Part shown: positions 62,775 through 64,000 of the stretch, piece by piece
Numbering within the stretch: the stretch's first letter is position 1
Layout: every line of letters starts with the position of its first letter
From: Streptomyces sp. G44
GTDB taxonomy: Bacteria > Actinomycetota > Actinomycetes > Streptomycetales > Streptomycetaceae
Reading direction: 5' to 3'
Length of the DNA stretch: 64,000 nt
Assembly: GCF_016905445.1 (NCBI RefSeq)
Contig: NZ_JAFEXF010000002.1
Location: 114,903-178,902 of the forward strand
Notes under the pieces: generated by a model
What the model saw: only the letters and a program-made list of their open reading frames with translations
Told to the model about the DNA's origin: nothing
Databases searched by the model: none
Translations under genes and position numbers: made by a program

Positions 62775-63863
62775 CTAGGCCGATCCTGCCCCTCGCGGCG
62801 CGTACGGGAACGGGACGACCGCCACTGTTACGTTGTCGTGGCCCCCGCCGTCCAGCGCGTGGCCGACCAGGACCTGGGCGCTGTGCAGCGGCCGGACCGC
62901 GGCGTCGGCGGGCACGGCCCGCGCCATCTCCTCGACGGCCTCCGCGTAGTTCCACAGTCCGTCCGTGCACACCACCACTACACCCGCGCGGTCCGGCTTG
63001 AAGGAAGCGGTGTGCGGCTCCAGTTCGTACGCGTCCGCGCCGAGCCAGCCCGTGATGGCGTGCGCGCGCTCGTCGGCGTACGCCTCGGCCTCGTTCATCA
63101 GGCCCGCGGCGACCATCTGCGCGGCCCACGAGTCGTCCTCGGTGAGGCGGACGGTGGGCCTGGTGCGGTCGTCGGGGACCCAGTAGGCGCGGCTGTCGCC
63201 GACCCAGCCGATCACCAGCAGGTCCCCGGCGACGACCGCGCCGACCAGGGTGCAGGCGGGCGCGTTCTGGTGGGGGCTGTGCTCGCGGGCGGAAGCGGGC
63301 TCGTCCGCGAGGGCGTTGACGGCGTCGGCCGCCGAGAGGATGGCGTCGTGCATGGCCTGCTGCGGGTGCGTCCCGCGCGGCAGCGCGCCCTGGAGGGATT
63401 CGTCGGCGGCGCGGGAGGCGGCGAGCGAGGCCTCGTCGGGCCTGGTCGCGGAGGAGACGCCGTCGCAGACGATCGCGACGACGGCGGGGGAGCCGTCCGG
63501 CAGGGCGGCGGCGGAGATCGCGAACGCGTCTTCGTTGCGGTGGTGGCGCAGGCCCCGGTCGCTGACCGCCGCGACCGCGTCGAGTTCCTGCTCCATGTGG
63601 TCGCGCTCGCGCGGCTGGGCGTGCCCGCAGTTCTCGCAGTACCCGTCCGGGTCGACGCGGCCCGAACGGCAGGCCACGCAGAGCGTGCCGCCCGCGGACG
63701 GCGCCGATCCGGACGGGGTGGGCTCGGGCGGGGTGGGCCCGGGCGGGGCGGTGCGCGGGTCGGCCGCGGCGTCCGGGGCGGGCGCGGCTTCCGGGACGGG
63801 CGGGCCTTCCGGGGCGGGCGCGGCGGCCGGGGCGGGGAGCGGGTTCGCGCCCGGCTTCGTCAC
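62775..63863 (-). CDS. PP2C-family Ser/Thr phosphatase
   Basis: A 362-residue PPM phosphatase: a Pro/Ala-rich head, a zinc-ribbon pair (CVACRSGRVDPDGYCENCG), then the catalytic domain with DRGLRHHRNEDAF, VCDGVSS, GDSRAYW, CTDGLWNY and GGHDNVTV, holding the metal aspartates. GTG at 63863. It opposes a Ser/Thr kinase probably encoded just outside the window. Confidence 0.94.
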   Translation of the reverse strand: MTKPGANPLPAPAAAPAPEGPPVPEAAPAPDAAADPRTAPPGPTPPEPTPSGSAPSAGGTLCVACRSGRVDPDGYCENCGHAQPRERDHMEQELDAVAAVSDRGLRHHRNEDAFAISAAALPDGSPAVVAIVCDGVSSATRPDEASLAASRAADESLQGALPRGTHPQQAMHDAILSAADAVNALADEPASAREHSPHQNAPACTLVGAVVAGDLLVIGWVGDSRAYWVPDDRTRPTVRLTEDDSWAAQMVAAGLMNEAEAYADERAHAITGWLGADAYELEPHTASFKPDRAGVVVVCTDGLWNYAEAVEEMARAVPADAAVRPLHSAQVLVGHALDGGGHDNVTVAVVPFPYAPRGAGSA

Positions 63864-64000
63864 CTCCCTGCCCCCCGACGTGGTGGCCGGCAGGGCGGTG
63901 GGCAGATGGGGGGGCGCCGGGGTGTCCGAGCTGTACCCCCTCTGGGCGACGGGCCCCCGCGAGGGGTGACCCCGCCCACCCGCAGCGCCCGCAGCGCCCG

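Noticed and set aside
1..64000. CRISPR arrays or rRNA genes
   Set aside because: No regularly spaced repeat series and no rRNA-like sequence were seen.

Overview
The window is high-GC actinobacterial DNA and most probably Streptomyces. The evidence is extreme third-position GC, frequent GTG/TTG starts, many 4-base stop/start overlaps, and Streptomyces-type families: DynA/DynB next to a short SSB, DUF5999, DUF6302, XRE-DUF5753 with DUF397, and a LAETG-anchored thioester protein. It divides into an accessory block (1 to about 48.7 kb) and a conserved chromosomal block (about 48.9-64 kb). The junction is a tRNA-Arg(UCT) gene with an excisionase/integrase pair beside its 3' end. The accessory block is therefore probably one or more integrated elements whose left end lies outside the window.

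Region by region. 1-5.9 kb: cytochrome-c maturation and copper handling on the + strand (TlpA/ResA-like thioredoxin, CcdA, CadC-like ArsR repressor, Sco1 lipoprotein, ResB, CcsB), with a scrambled apolipoprotein N-acyltransferase (lnt) remnant inside. 6.1-9.1 kb: coupled MFS exporter and cysteine-synthase-like PLP enzyme, plus a small membrane-anchored protein. 9.4-12.6 kb: AraC regulator and MMPL exporter closed by a strong hairpin. 12.6-13.3 kb: truncated methyltransferase and MFS remnants. 13.3-19.7 kb: ABC exporter coupled to an isoaspartate-methyltransferase-like enzyme, then three Nudix proteins, one carrying four Nudix domains.

20.2-32.1 kb is the most unusual part: fifteen minus-strand genes, nearly all overlapping by about 4 bases. 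In transcription order they are queC, queD, queE, a 152-bp gap with an inverted repeat, a short reverse-transcriptase-like protein with FADN in place of YADD, an FGE-fold protein, a DUF6884-like protein, a GT2 glycosyltransferase, a radical SAM enzyme, a phosphoribosyltransferase, a GT4 glycosyltransferase, a 5'-3' exonuclease, a PIG-L deacetylase, a DegT aminotransferase, a Gfo/Idh dehydrogenase and a HAD protein. A divergent HTH-peptide deformylase fusion faces queC. My reading is a pathway making a glycosylated, amino-sugar-bearing preQ0 (7-deazaguanine) product, with two nucleic-acid enzyme families that have no obvious place in small-molecule synthesis. I do not know a described system with this composition.

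34-46.9 kb: a frameshifted endonuclease/exonuclease/phosphatase-family gene, hypothetical and membrane proteins, LuxR-like, HATPase, XRE and TPR regulators, and a class IV aminotransferase paired with a second FGE-fold protein that has an N-terminal HTH. 46.9-48.8 kb: xis, int and tRNA-Arg.

48.9-64 kb: core-type genes: dynA, dynB, ssb, the thioester surface protein, ettA, a hotdog thioesterase, a conserved protein, a truncated globin, a PCMT-like methyltransferase, and an FHA / vWA / PP2C signalling set.
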